This document shows positions 44,955 through 54,015 of a stretch of DNA of 63,432 bases, piece by piece. The stretch comes from an uncultured Verrucomicrobiota bacterium. GTDB taxonomy: Bacteria; Verrucomicrobiota; Verrucomicrobiia; Limisphaerales; JADLHS01. The notes beneath the pieces are model-generated. The model made no database searches. It was given only the letters and a program-made list of their open reading frames with translations, and was not told the DNA's origin. Numbering within the stretch: position 1 is the stretch's first letter; each line of letters begins with the position of its first letter. The translations under genes and the position numbers were made by a program. The stretch is from positions 1 through 63,432 of the forward strand of contig CAIKLQ010000841.1 in the NCBI GenBank assembly GCA_903828255.1, written 5' to 3'.

Positions 44955-45269
44955 AGCCCACGACGGGCAAACCACGCATTCGGCCAACCCGCGCTTCGTG
45001 GCGACCCACCTGCCGGCGCAGGGCTTTCGCGGTGAAGACCGGCAACCGGTGATCGCACTAGCGCGAGTCGCGGGGATCGGTGAAAGCTTCCGCCAGTGTG
45101 CGCGGAAGGCTGAGGCCGCGATCCATTTGACGCAGCAGCAACGCCCCGCCGTCGCTGGAGAGGTGGCCGCCGGAAAAATCGGCGCCGACTTGGCGGGGCC
45201 CGGGTCGTCAAAGAGCAACGGGTGGGGTGGACAGGCTGGCTTCGGAAGGGCGGCGAAGGGTGTTTTCAT
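44955..45269 (-). pseudogene. Remnant of an IS1380-family transposase
   Basis: On the minus strand, FSGGHLSSDGGALLLRQMDR and LPRTLAEAFTDPRDSR match the N-terminus of IS1380-type DDE transposases (LSSDGGxLLLRxxDRxLGL). The start (MKTPFAALPKPA) is in another frame and there is a TAG after DPRDSR, so the gene has at least two lesions and no catalytic core. The stretch 44796-45351 holds no other recognised feature apart from a GGGGCTTGGGAGC heptamer-like run. Confidence 0.65.
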
Positions 45270-45351
45270 CGGGCGCAATGTTTACAAGCCCTTGGACGCG
45301 CTCGCCGCCGTTTCGTCGAACTTCTTTGTGAATTACTACCGCTAAAGGCGT

Positions 45352-47397
45352 TTATTCCACCACGACCACGCTGTGAATTGGCAACTCGGCCACGGTGAAG
45401 CGCGTTTCGCCGCGAGTCTGTTTGAATTCCACCTCGTGAGCCCCCGGCTCGATCGTGATGCGCTTCGGGCGCGACCCGGCGCGCAGGGTCACTTGCAGCG
45501 GCCCCACCGGCGCAATCTCATCCACGAACGGCTGCGAGGCGTGGGGGCCAGAGGTGTTGACCAGGTGAATCTGCAACTTGCCGTGATTGCGGGCGACCGA
45601 GACGTCCACGTCATGCGAACCGCTCACCTCCACCATCGGTTTCGGGAAAAGTTCGCACGTGAGGGCATCGAGGAAATCCCGCGCCGCTGGCGTTTTTCCG
45701 TCGGCACAGTGTTCGCCGAGATTCAACCATGCTGCGGCGATCGTCCCGCGGCCTAATCGCGCGATCGTGGCGGCAGGTTGGGCCGGGGCGTTCGGCTCAT
45801 CGGTGAGTCGGCACGTCCCGAAACTCCTGACCTTGCGCCCCGGTTTCACGCCTTGCCACAGCGTTGCGAACTCGGCGGTGTTCGTGCCTTGTGCCAGCCG
45901 GACCGACGCTTTTGCGGCCTCTGTGTCGCCGGGAATCACGTCGAGTTCCTTCACGAATTGAGCGGCAGCCTTTGGTCCTATCACCAGCAAGCGCCCGCCG
46001 CGCTTCACGTAGGCGACAAGTTCGTCGCGGAAGTCGGCGTCGAGGTAGTCACATTCCGGCAGGACGAGGAGCGGCCAGTCAGCCATGTGGCCGCGCAGGT
46101 GATGCTCGCTGACGATTTGCACGCAATGCTGCGATTCAACCAGGCCCTGCAACACACCGCGCAGCGAGCGAACCGAAGGACTGTTGGGCGTGAACAACTG
46201 CGCGTTCTGGCGGTAGTGCGACGCCCGCGAGTAGAGCAACGCGATTTGCGGCGCGATGACGGCACGCTGGCAAAGCGCCTGCCGCTCGCGACAGAACTTC
46301 GCCACCTCGGCCATCACGTCCATCCTGGCCAGGTCCACCGAGCCATCGCGGCGCTGCGAGAAATAAGCCTGGAAACCGCCGCCTTGTGCGAGCACCAGCG
46401 CGGCCTCGCGTTGGAGTTGCACCGCCGACTTGAAATGGCGCGTCTCGTTCTTCGCGTTAGCGAACGACCACGCCATGAGGTCCCACGGCTTGCCCTGGTT
46501 GGCGAGACAGCGCGCGGAGAAGCGAGCGGAGTTGACGCTGTTCTCGGGGGAAAAGTCGCCGGACAAAAACGCGACGGGTGCGGAAACCGGTTCCGGCATG
46601 TGATCGCTAAACCCCCAGTTGCTCGCGATTTCGAAGTCGGGATCCGTCCGCTTCAACTCGGCGAGATAGTGGCGGAGATATTTCCGGAACCCCTCGCGCT
46701 GAAACTCCATCCACTCGAACCAGTGGGGATCGCTCTTTCGGCGCGGCACTTCGGCGAACCCGGTTGCGGCGGTGAAAGCTTTCACCGAAGCGTCGCCATA
46801 ATCCGGCACCGTGGCCCAGCATTCGCCGTCCACCCACACGCCATCCACGCGGTAGTCACCGGCAAGTTCGTGCAATTGCGGCACGAGCAACCGATCCACG
46901 TACGGGCCAAACACCGAGGTAGCATTCGCGTTGGTTTTGCCGTCGGCGTTGATGACGCCCCATTCGGGATGCTTCCGAATCGCCTCCGAATCCCAGACGC
47001 CGGAGTAGTGCATGTAGAGCGCGACACCGCGTCCGGCGGTGACTTTGCGCCAGACCTGCAACGGGTCGCCGACGAATCCGGGCGCAGGGTTACCGACCTT
47101 CGTCGGGTAGCTCGACAGTCCGGGATGTCCTTTGCAGTCAACCTGGATGTAGTCCGGCTTCACCTTGTCGAGAATCGCCGCGACCATTTCCGGCGTCGTA
47201 TTCTTCCCGACCTCCGTGCAGTCCGCGCCGGCGTGGAAATCGAAATGGATGCCGAGGAAACTCTCCGAGCGCTTGAGTCGCCGGGGCGAGCTGGACGAGT
47301 CGGCGGCGTTTAGCTCTGCCACGCCCGGCAAGGAAGCAATCAGAAAAAAACAAACTGCCAGCTTTGAGAAATGGAATTCTTGATCGTGGGTTTTCAT
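45352..47397 (-). CDS. Secreted TIM-barrel glycosidase (fucosidase/galactosidase-like)
   Basis: A 681-residue protein with a signal peptide (SKLAVCFFLIASLPGVAE). The barrel begins FLGIHFDFHAGADCTEVGKN; VDGVWVDGECWATVPDYGD carries the catalytic-type aspartates seen in GH29-like enzymes. A following domain (APQIALLYSRASHYRQNAQL and LLVLPECDYLDADFRDELV) resembles the amidotransferase-like trimerisation domain of GH42. A C-terminal beta domain closes the protein. The exact sugar is unknown; alpha-L-fucose or beta-galactose are plausible. Confidence 0.7.
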   Translation of the reverse strand: MKTHDQEFHFSKLAVCFFLIASLPGVAELNAADSSSSPRRLKRSESFLGIHFDFHAGADCTEVGKNTTPEMVAAILDKVKPDYIQVDCKGHPGLSSYPTKVGNPAPGFVGDPLQVWRKVTAGRGVALYMHYSGVWDSEAIRKHPEWGVINADGKTNANATSVFGPYVDRLLVPQLHELAGDYRVDGVWVDGECWATVPDYGDASVKAFTAATGFAEVPRRKSDPHWFEWMEFQREGFRKYLRHYLAELKRTDPDFEIASNWGFSDHMPEPVSAPVAFLSGDFSPENSVNSARFSARCLANQGKPWDLMAWSFANAKNETRHFKSAVQLQREAALVLAQGGGFQAYFSQRRDGSVDLARMDVMAEVAKFCRERQALCQRAVIAPQIALLYSRASHYRQNAQLFTPNSPSVRSLRGVLQGLVESQHCVQIVSEHHLRGHMADWPLLVLPECDYLDADFRDELVAYVKRGGRLLVIGPKAAAQFVKELDVIPGDTEAAKASVRLAQGTNTAEFATLWQGVKPGRKVRSFGTCRLTDEPNAPAQPAATIARLGRGTIAAAWLNLGEHCADGKTPAARDFLDALTCELFPKPMVEVSGSHDVDVSVARNHGKLQIHLVNTSGPHASQPFVDEIAPVGPLQVTLRAGSRPKRITIEPGAHEVEFKQTRGETRFTVAELPIHSVVVVE

Positions 47398-47436
47398 GGG
47401 GAATTGCTAAACCGTAACCATGCAGAAGACTTTTAA

Positions 47437-47468
47437 CGCAAAGGCGCAAAGGCGCAAAGACGCAACGG
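47437..47468. repeat. Octanucleotide repeat CGCAAAGG
   Basis: Four units of eight bases (CGCAAAGG twice, CGCAAAGA, CGCAACGG). An inverted partner (GCGTCTTTGCGTTGAA) lies at about 47560-47575. The 370-bp gap 47398-47769 shows nothing else convincing. Confidence 0.55.
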
Positions 47469-47769
47469 TTTGGCGAGGTTCGGGTTTCATTCGTGGGCCT
47501 TACCATTTGGTGAGCGCAAGCGGGCCACCAATCCCATTCGAATCGTCTGTGGCAACTGTGCGTCTTTGCGTTGAATTCCGATTGAATAGTTACGGCTGAG
47601 AGGAATGGCCTTCGATAGTGGAACATTGCTTCCAGCCTGTTCGCTTTGCAAAACTGCCGGGAACAACATTGACGGAGGTCGGCGTCCGAAATGAACAGGC
47701 GGGACGCGCTGTTCCACTACGGCGGCAGGCCCAGGTGTCGGGCTCAAGCTCATGGGTTGTTGGGCCGGC

Positions 47770-50700
47770 TCACTTGCTCGCGGCGGCGAGGTGTGGATCG
47801 CGCGGGGTGTGCGCGGCGCTGGTTCGAACCCTCTTGGTCACGGTCACGGTCGCGCGGATGGGCGGGCTGGTGTGGCCGTCGGCGACCAAAGTCAAAGCGT
47901 AGTATTGCTCGCCAGGGGTTGCGGAGGGATCGAGATAGTCGAATCGCGTCAGGGAAGCCAACCGGTTCGCATCATCGGGCGTGAATCCGGGCTGACTGCC
48001 GCGATGCAACTCGAACGTCAGCCCGCTCAGGTCGGCGCGGTGGTCCCAGGACAACTGCACGCCTTGACTAGTGGCGGTAGCGCGCAATGCGGGTAATTGC
48101 TCCGGCAAGGCGAGCGCGATGAGCTGCCGGCTTTCGCCAGGGATGATCTTCGCGCCGGGCATGTCCACACGCGGCTCGGCGAGGGCGAGCTTCTGGCCCT
48201 GGCGCAGGATGGCGAGCATGGCTTGGTAATGCGCGTCTTGCGTCGAGGCTAAACTCACCACGGGAGCACCGGAACGATCCGGCGTAGCGTAAGTTCGGCG
48301 GGCAAAAGCGTCCACCGGCTGCACCGCGTGGGCGTAGCCGTTGACGAGTTGGCGGACGCGTTGTTGTTTTGCGTTCGCCGCGCGATCGCGACAGAAGCCG
48401 AGACCGTAACCGCCCGACTCCGTCGCCAACGGAGCGCGAAGGATGCGACTCAGCTCGGGCTGTTCCAGATTGACCCAATCCTCCTCGAAGAGCGTCGGGT
48501 TGCCTTTCGCGTCGCCGTGACACTTCATGCAATCGGCGCTGCGCATTTCAGCGATCAACGCCGTGCGCGTTTCCTTCCAACCTTTCGTCGCGCAGCCGCT
48601 GGCGGTGGAATCCCACGTGCCGCGGAAGAGACCGTTGCTGTCAATCCACGCCATCAACAAGTCGCGCTCGGCGCGGGCAAGCTTGACCTCGCCGTGATTC
48701 TTCAGAAGCAATTGCGCCAGCGGGGCGGCACCAGAGCCGTGCGCTCGCGGCGCGAAAATTTGCGCCGACCAAAGCGCGGTGCCGTTCATGCAGTCAATGC
48801 CCGCGATCAGTGTCGCTTCAAGTTGGCGTTCGCGCCGGCTGACGAGGTTTTCGTAGCTGATGGTGAAATGCTCCGTCCAGCCACCGGTCAAATCGAGCCC
48901 CGCAGCGATGTCCTTTTCGCCGCCGTGACAGCTCACGCAATGGCGGTCCAGAATCGGCTGCACCATCGTCGGATAATCCAGATGGCCGCTGCCCCAGGAC
49001 TCAGGCTGCAAGCGGCACGGCGGACGCGACAAGATTTCCACCAACTGCTGATCCGCCGCCGGCGTGGTTGTCCGGTCCTCGTGACAGCCCACGCAAGCGC
49101 GCGTCGTCCCGGGCGCCGCCTGGATGAAGGTCCTCATGCTCTGAACGAGCCGTCCGTCTGCGTCGAGCGCCTGGAGATAAATCGCGCGCCCCGACGGCAC
49201 CTCGAAATAAGCCGAGCCGGCTTCCGTTACCGGCGCAACGCCGAGAAAATTCTTGGTGCTGAACGCCAGCGCGGCGCTGACCAGGAACGTCTGGTTGTAA
49301 GGACTGCCGCCCATCGTGGACGGGCTGACGCGCGAGTTTTCTTCGATCACGCGCAGCCATTTGACCTCGCCGCGCTTCACGCCGGTGAGTCCCTGGTAAA
49401 TATCCTGAACCAGCAACCGGCCGGTGGTGGCGTTCCGATCAACGGTCCCCGGAATGACCGGCGGAACGGGGCGGGATTTTACCAGCATCGGCGAGTGGAG
49501 GCAGATGTCCGCGTCTTCGAGCAGCGTGAAGCGATGCCCGGCACGGTCCAGCATCTGGAGGACGTTTCGCTTCGCGCCCTTTGGCCGACCGCTGAACACG
49601 ATCGCGTCCGCATTCAACGGCCACGGCTCGCAGGAATCGCCGAGATCGTAGGCGGGTTTGTCCGGGTGTTCGAGATTCGTGAGCGCCGTGGGATCGTTCT
49701 TGCCGATGCGCGCGTCGAGGAACGCGATCGAGCCGCGGGGCGTGGAGTTGTGCTTGGCGAGCGTGGTTACGATCAACGGCGAATCCGGCACGGGCCGCGC
49801 GTCCAGCAGGGCTTCCGGCAAAACCATATTGTTGGCGTAGAACGCGGTTTCCTGTGCGCCGTCGGGATTGCAGGTCCAGAGCGACTGAATCGTCAGCGCG
49901 TTCTTGTCAATGTACTCCCAGCGGCCATAGAGAATCCGGCCATCCGGCAGCACGGCGGGATCGAACTCGTTGACGTAGTTGACGGAGATCGGATGGATGT
50001 CCGAGCCGTCGGCATTCATCACATGAAGAATCGCCACGCCGGTGTTGTTGCAGGGGACCAGACTGCTTTTGCGCGTGGACAGAAATACGATGCGACCATC
50101 GGGCAGGTAGGCTGGGGCGACATCGTGCTGGCCGTGTTGGGATCCTTTGTAAACGACACACGTCGGGCCGGGATCGGTCACGCGCCGGAGATTTTTGCCA
50201 TCGAGCCCGATCTCGTAAATGCTGGTATTGCCCTCGGGTTGGCCTTTGAAGCAGAACAGCAACCGCTTCGCATCCCACGAAAGTTCGGGATGGCTGTACA
50301 CGCCGCTGCCCGGCGAGTCCGCCGTGGTGGGATCAATGACCGGGCGGATGCGCCACTCGCTTCGCGGCGCGGTAGGATTCTCCAAAACGTAAATGCCGCC
50401 GCCGCCCGGCGGCCATTTGTAGTAGGTGTCGTAAATGTGAATGCCCGAGTAGGAATGGCGCTTGACGAAAAGGAGCGGCGCGTCGAGCAGGCGCTGGAGT
50501 TTTGTTTCCGCAGCGGTGGTGGAGGCTTCTTCGGCCGCTTTTGCGATAGGAGCCAAAGCGACCCAGCATAGGGCAAGGCAAAGCGCTCGCTTGTGAACAG
50601 ACTGCCGGCGATTCTCCCTCTCCCCTTCGGAAGGGGAGAGGGCCGGGGTGAGGGGAAGTGCGTTTGCGAACCCTGCATGAGCATTCACTCGTGCCCCCTT

Positions 50701-50799
50701 ACCCTGACCCTCTCCCCCTCGGCGGGGGAGAGGGAACAGCCCTCGGGCGGTTCGCGATTTCTCTATCATCATGTTGTAGTCGTATGGCGGAATTTTCAT
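47770..50799 (-). CDS. HzsA-related c-type cytochrome A (three CxxCH)
   Basis: From ATG 50799, which overlaps the stop of the next gene (ATGA), this gives 1009 residues. After an inserted repeat lies the signal peptide (RALCLALCWVALAPIAKAAE). The middle part has the propeller-like segments YLPDGRIVFLSTR, ILHVMNADGSDIHPIS and LPDGRILYGRWEYIDK, typical of proteins related to the hydrazine synthase alpha subunit. Haem-binding CxxCH sites are CVGCH (569), CVSCH (621) and CMKCH (757). The C-terminus has an FN3-like domain (GVQLSWDHRADLSGLTFELH). Function is unknown; I infer an exported redox protein. The frame between start and signal peptide reads a palindromic repeat pair. Confidence 0.85.
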   Translation of the reverse strand: MKIPPYDYNMMIEKSRTARGLFPLPRRGGEGQGKGARVNAHAGFANALPLTPALSPSEGERENRRQSVHKRALCLALCWVALAPIAKAAEEASTTAAETKLQRLLDAPLLFVKRHSYSGIHIYDTYYKWPPGGGGIYVLENPTAPRSEWRIRPVIDPTTADSPGSGVYSHPELSWDAKRLLFCFKGQPEGNTSIYEIGLDGKNLRRVTDPGPTCVVYKGSQHGQHDVAPAYLPDGRIVFLSTRKSSLVPCNNTGVAILHVMNADGSDIHPISVNYVNEFDPAVLPDGRILYGRWEYIDKNALTIQSLWTCNPDGAQETAFYANNMVLPEALLDARPVPDSPLIVTTLAKHNSTPRGSIAFLDARIGKNDPTALTNLEHPDKPAYDLGDSCEPWPLNADAIVFSGRPKGAKRNVLQMLDRAGHRFTLLEDADICLHSPMLVKSRPVPPVIPGTVDRNATTGRLLVQDIYQGLTGVKRGEVKWLRVIEENSRVSPSTMGGSPYNQTFLVSAALAFSTKNFLGVAPVTEAGSAYFEVPSGRAIYLQALDADGRLVQSMRTFIQAAPGTTRACVGCHEDRTTTPAADQQLVEILSRPPCRLQPESWGSGHLDYPTMVQPILDRHCVSCHGGEKDIAAGLDLTGGWTEHFTISYENLVSRRERQLEATLIAGIDCMNGTALWSAQIFAPRAHGSGAAPLAQLLLKNHGEVKLARAERDLLMAWIDSNGLFRGTWDSTASGCATKGWKETRTALIAEMRSADCMKCHGDAKGNPTLFEEDWVNLEQPELSRILRAPLATESGGYGLGFCRDRAANAKQQRVRQLVNGYAHAVQPVDAFARRTYATPDRSGAPVVSLASTQDAHYQAMLAILRQGQKLALAEPRVDMPGAKIIPGESRQLIALALPEQLPALRATATSQGVQLSWDHRADLSGLTFELHRGSQPGFTPDDANRLASLTRFDYLDPSATPGEQYYALTLVADGHTSPPIRATVTVTKRVRTSAAHTPRDPHLAAASK
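50611..50737. repeat. Inverted palindrome pair inside cytochrome A, before the signal peptide
   Basis: Left: ATTCTCCCTCTCCCCTTCGG with GGGGAGAGGGCCGGGGTGAG. Right: CCCTGACCCTCTCCCCCTCG with GGCGGGGGAGAGGGAAC. The two are inverted copies. The reading frame of the cytochrome stays open across both. Confidence 0.8.
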
Positions 50800-53700
50800 T
50801 TTGCGCTCCTCGCTGCCGTTTGCCGCGGCGTCGTTTCGATCAGCAATCCCGCCCACGCTCGCCGCAGACGTTCCATGTCCTCCTCCTGCTCGGGGCTGAA
50901 GGTGCCGGTGCGTTGGGCGTAGGTGTCCATCCAGGTGATGAAGCGATCCAAGTCGGCGCGGTCCAGTTTCACGCCGTAGTGGCCGGCGGGATCGGTTAGC
51001 AGGCGCAGCACGGTGCTTTGCGTAGCGGGAGCATGGCCTTCGGTCGAGACGCCGTCGCGGTAGGCGGTCACGACGAGGTCGCTCAGACTCGGCCGGCCAG
51101 TCATCGTGAGGGATTTGTAGGCTTCATCGGGGGTGAGATTGAGCTTGGCCGCCGCGAGGTCCTTGCTGTCGGGGTTGTGGCAACTGACGCATTGCGCGTC
51201 GAGCAACGGCTGCACGAGCCGATCAAAGCGCATGGTCCACGAGCCTTCCGGGCCGACGGTGATTTTCGACGGCTCGCGCAAGGAGGCCAACAACGACGCG
51301 CTGGGCGGAGGCGTGTCTTTGCGTGGGTCGTGGCAACCGGTGCAACTCAACGTCTGGCCGGGTTGAACGTGCGTCGCGCTGCGCATGGTCTGCACCGCCA
51401 TGCCGCGCGCATCGAGCGCCTGGAAGAAGAACGCCACGCCGGACGGCGCGCGGAAATACGCCGAGCCGTCCGCCTCCACCGGCACGGTGCCGAGCACCGC
51501 CTTGCCGGGATCGTCGCGCGTTAGACCCATGGCGGGCTTGTTCATCCACGGCTGCGTCTTGGCCGGGACGGCGATGATGCGGAGCGCTTTCACGTCGCCG
51601 GGTTTCACGGTCTTCAAACCGCGCGTCACATCGGCCACGAGGAAGCGGCCTTCCTGCGGGCCGTCCCACTTCACGCGACTGGCGAGCACCGGCGGACGCG
51701 GCTGCACTTTCAGCGGGATAGGCGACATCGAGGAAATCTCCGGATCGCGATAGAGCAATTCGCGTCCGCTGTCGGCGTTGAAGAGATAAATCCCCATGCC
51801 GTTCACCGGGCGCTGCGTGCCTTCGCGCATTTTATCCTCGACGCCCCACGCGACGAGGTGCGTGCGTTCGGAGAGCGGCCACGGATTCGCGTAAAACGCG
51901 CGCGGCCAGCCTTCGATTTCCGGGAACGCCGTCTCCGGCGTCAGACGCGTGATCGGCGCTTCGCCTTCCGTGCCGACTTTGGGGTCAAGCAACACCAGGC
52001 TGCCCATCGTCTGCGAGTGGTGCCCCGAGGCGGTGAAGATGATTTTGTCCGAACCGGGAATCGCGCGCGGCTCGAACGTGCAATGCGGCGCCTTGGTGTA
52101 GTTGCCGTAAATGAGCCGCGCGTTGATGCCGTCGGGATTGATGGACCAGAGGCTCATGTAGGGCATGTTGTCGCGGTCAATGTAGTCCCAGCGCGAATAC
52201 ATGATCGTGCCGTCGCGCGCGACGCTCGGCTCCCACTCGAACATCTCGAACGGCGAAATCGGCGTGAGGTCGCCGCCGTCGGCGTTCATGGTGTGCAGCG
52301 TGTAAACCGCCACGGGCCGGCTCGCGTCGCCGCCGCAGCGCACGTAGCAGTCGGGCAGGTCGTTCTTCGCCAGCGTGGCCGCGGCGCTGGCTTTGCCGAC
52401 TTGGATCGCTTGTCCGCGGCGCGTCGAGAGGAACACGATGCGACCATCGGGCAGGTAGCGGGCGTCGAAGTTGTCGTATTTGCCATGCGTGATCTGGCGC
52501 ACGTGCGAGCCGCGTAAAGCGGCTTCGCCGCCACGCGGCGGGCCGTCGAGGTTCATTTCATAGACGTGGTAAAAGGCGTCCTCCGGCACGTTGGCCTTGT
52601 TCAACTTGTCCTTCTCCTTCGCCAACTCCGGATAATGCTTGCACCAGGCGAACAGAATCTTCTGCCCGTCGAACGCGAGCGAAGGGCGCATGAAGCTTCC
52701 CGGCTCTTTGAAAGCGACATCGGTCAGGCACTCGGTGGTGGGCGCGCTGGCTTTCAGTCCGCGCAAAATGTAAATGCCGCCGCCGGGTCGCGACCACCAT
52801 CCGTAATTCTGATCGGACATGTGGCTGTAACTGCCAGGTACGCGCTTGGTGAACAGCAGTGCGTCGAAATCGAGCAGCGGTGTGGCGAAGGCGAGTTGGC
52901 GTTGGAGGGCGCGGGCTTCGAGGTAGAGGGGTTGGGGGGATTCGCCAGACGCTGCGGACGCCAACTCCTGTTTGAGTTTTGCGATTTCCCGGCTCCAAGA
53001 GCGCGAGTTTTTGAGAAGTGATTTTGGCTCGCCCTCACCCCGGCCCTCTCCTCCGAGGAGAGGGAGAGCGGTGGGGCGCGCTGCTGTGCTTCTGGTGCCG
53101 TTAGCATTTTCGACGCTCTGTTCCTTTTTCGCGATGAGGTCCTGTGAACCTCGTGAAGGCTCTGGTTCGCCGAAGCGCTGCGAACGATTCTCCCTCTCCT
53201 CCCGACTTTGGAGGGAGGAGAGGGTCGGGGAGAGGAAGTCTTGAGTTTGCTGGATCGCCCCTCTCTCCTGCTCTCTCCCCGCTCGTTCCTCGCGGGGCGA
53301 GAGAGACGAGGCCCGCTCATTCAGCATCCGCTCGCAATTCGCCAGCGTCCGGCGCGTTTCTGCAGCCCAATCCACTGGGCGCTCATTGCGCCCATGCACT
53401 GCGGACCACGGACTGAGACTGCTTTGGTCGGCGGGCTTGTGGAGGGCCAGATTGCCGCCCGACTTGCCGATGACTTCCACCTCGTCGAGATGCAAAAACG
53501 TCCGGCCCGGAAGCTGAATGCGCACGAAGCGCGCCTCCGCGTCGGTCAGCCGCACGATGAGCGGCGAACGATCCGGCATTCGATAGCCGTAGAAAACCTT
53601 GCCATTATGCCGATAGGCTTCGCGCCATTCCGTGCCGTCGTTCGAGAGCATCACCTGAAAGTTCGCGGCACGCGCGGCAATGTCCTCGCTGTCCGCGCGA

Positions 53701-54008
53701 TTCCACAGCCGCACTTGCGAGATGGGGAAAACCTTTCCGAGGTCCACCTGCCACCAGGGATTGTTGTCCTCGGCGGTGTGGAAACCCCACTTGCCGTTCG
53801 TCACGCCGTCGCAGCCGCCCGCCGCGTCGTCGCGGGTCGTAGGATTGGCCGCCTGCTGCGCCTCGGTGCGCAGTTGGGCTTCGAGCAGCCATTCCGCTTC
53901 GAGTTGCTGATGCCAGCCATGCGCAGGCTCAGCTTTCGACGCTGCGAAAGCGGGAAGCGCTGCGAGCAGACAGGCGAGCGCGGTCAGTTGGAGGATGGAG
54001 GTTTTCAT
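50796..54008 (-). CDS. HzsA-related c-type cytochrome B (two CxxCH)
   Basis: The ATG at 54008 starts a signal peptide (MKTSILQLTALACLLAALPA) and gives 1070 residues; an open extension upstream overlaps gene C. An F5/8-type (discoidin) domain follows (WWQVDLGKVFPISQVRLWNR and FVRIQLPGRTFLHLDEVEV). Residues about 225-345 are a Ser/Glu-rich insert encoded by repeat DNA. The propeller part has YLPDGRIVFLSTRRG and DYIDRDNMPYMSLWSINPDG. Haem sites are CTGCH (889) and CVSCH (940). It starts 7 bp after the stop of gene C and overlaps gene A by 4 bp. Confidence 0.85.
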   Translation of the reverse strand: MKTSILQLTALACLLAALPAFAASKAEPAHGWHQQLEAEWLLEAQLRTEAQQAANPTTRDDAAGGCDGVTNGKWGFHTAEDNNPWWQVDLGKVFPISQVRLWNRADSEDIAARAANFQVMLSNDGTEWREAYRHNGKVFYGYRMPDRSPLIVRLTDAEARFVRIQLPGRTFLHLDEVEVIGKSGGNLALHKPADQSSLSPWSAVHGRNERPVDWAAETRRTLANCERMLNERASSLSPREERAGREQERGAIQQTQDFLSPTLSSLQSREERENRSQRFGEPEPSRGSQDLIAKKEQSVENANGTRSTAARPTALPLLGGEGRGEGEPKSLLKNSRSWSREIAKLKQELASAASGESPQPLYLEARALQRQLAFATPLLDFDALLFTKRVPGSYSHMSDQNYGWWSRPGGGIYILRGLKASAPTTECLTDVAFKEPGSFMRPSLAFDGQKILFAWCKHYPELAKEKDKLNKANVPEDAFYHVYEMNLDGPPRGGEAALRGSHVRQITHGKYDNFDARYLPDGRIVFLSTRRGQAIQVGKASAAATLAKNDLPDCYVRCGGDASRPVAVYTLHTMNADGGDLTPISPFEMFEWEPSVARDGTIMYSRWDYIDRDNMPYMSLWSINPDGINARLIYGNYTKAPHCTFEPRAIPGSDKIIFTASGHHSQTMGSLVLLDPKVGTEGEAPITRLTPETAFPEIEGWPRAFYANPWPLSERTHLVAWGVEDKMREGTQRPVNGMGIYLFNADSGRELLYRDPEISSMSPIPLKVQPRPPVLASRVKWDGPQEGRFLVADVTRGLKTVKPGDVKALRIIAVPAKTQPWMNKPAMGLTRDDPGKAVLGTVPVEADGSAYFRAPSGVAFFFQALDARGMAVQTMRSATHVQPGQTLSCTGCHDPRKDTPPPSASLLASLREPSKITVGPEGSWTMRFDRLVQPLLDAQCVSCHNPDSKDLAAAKLNLTPDEAYKSLTMTGRPSLSDLVVTAYRDGVSTEGHAPATQSTVLRLLTDPAGHYGVKLDRADLDRFITWMDTYAQRTGTFSPEQEEDMERLRRAWAGLLIETTPRQTAARSAK
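53031..53310. repeat. Three palindromic repeats inside cytochrome B
   Basis: Three copies of the GGGAGAGGG family lie at 53031-53070, 53186-53239 and 53259-53310, for instance CCTCACCCCGGCCCTCTCCT and GATTCTCCCTCTCCTCCCGA. The reading frame is preserved and encodes about 90 residues between two ordinary-looking helices (ANCERMLNER and SREIAKLKQEL). Confidence 0.75.
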
Positions 54009-54015
54009 AATTGGG

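Noticed and set aside
45778..47313. A 511-codon plus-strand frame across the fucosidase-like gene
   Set aside because: Antisense shadow without motifs.
48328..50571. A 747-codon open frame on the plus strand across cytochrome A
   Set aside because: It is antisense to a gene with clear haem motifs and signal peptide, has an Arg/Ala-rich composition typical of the complement of GC-rich coding DNA, and shows no domain.
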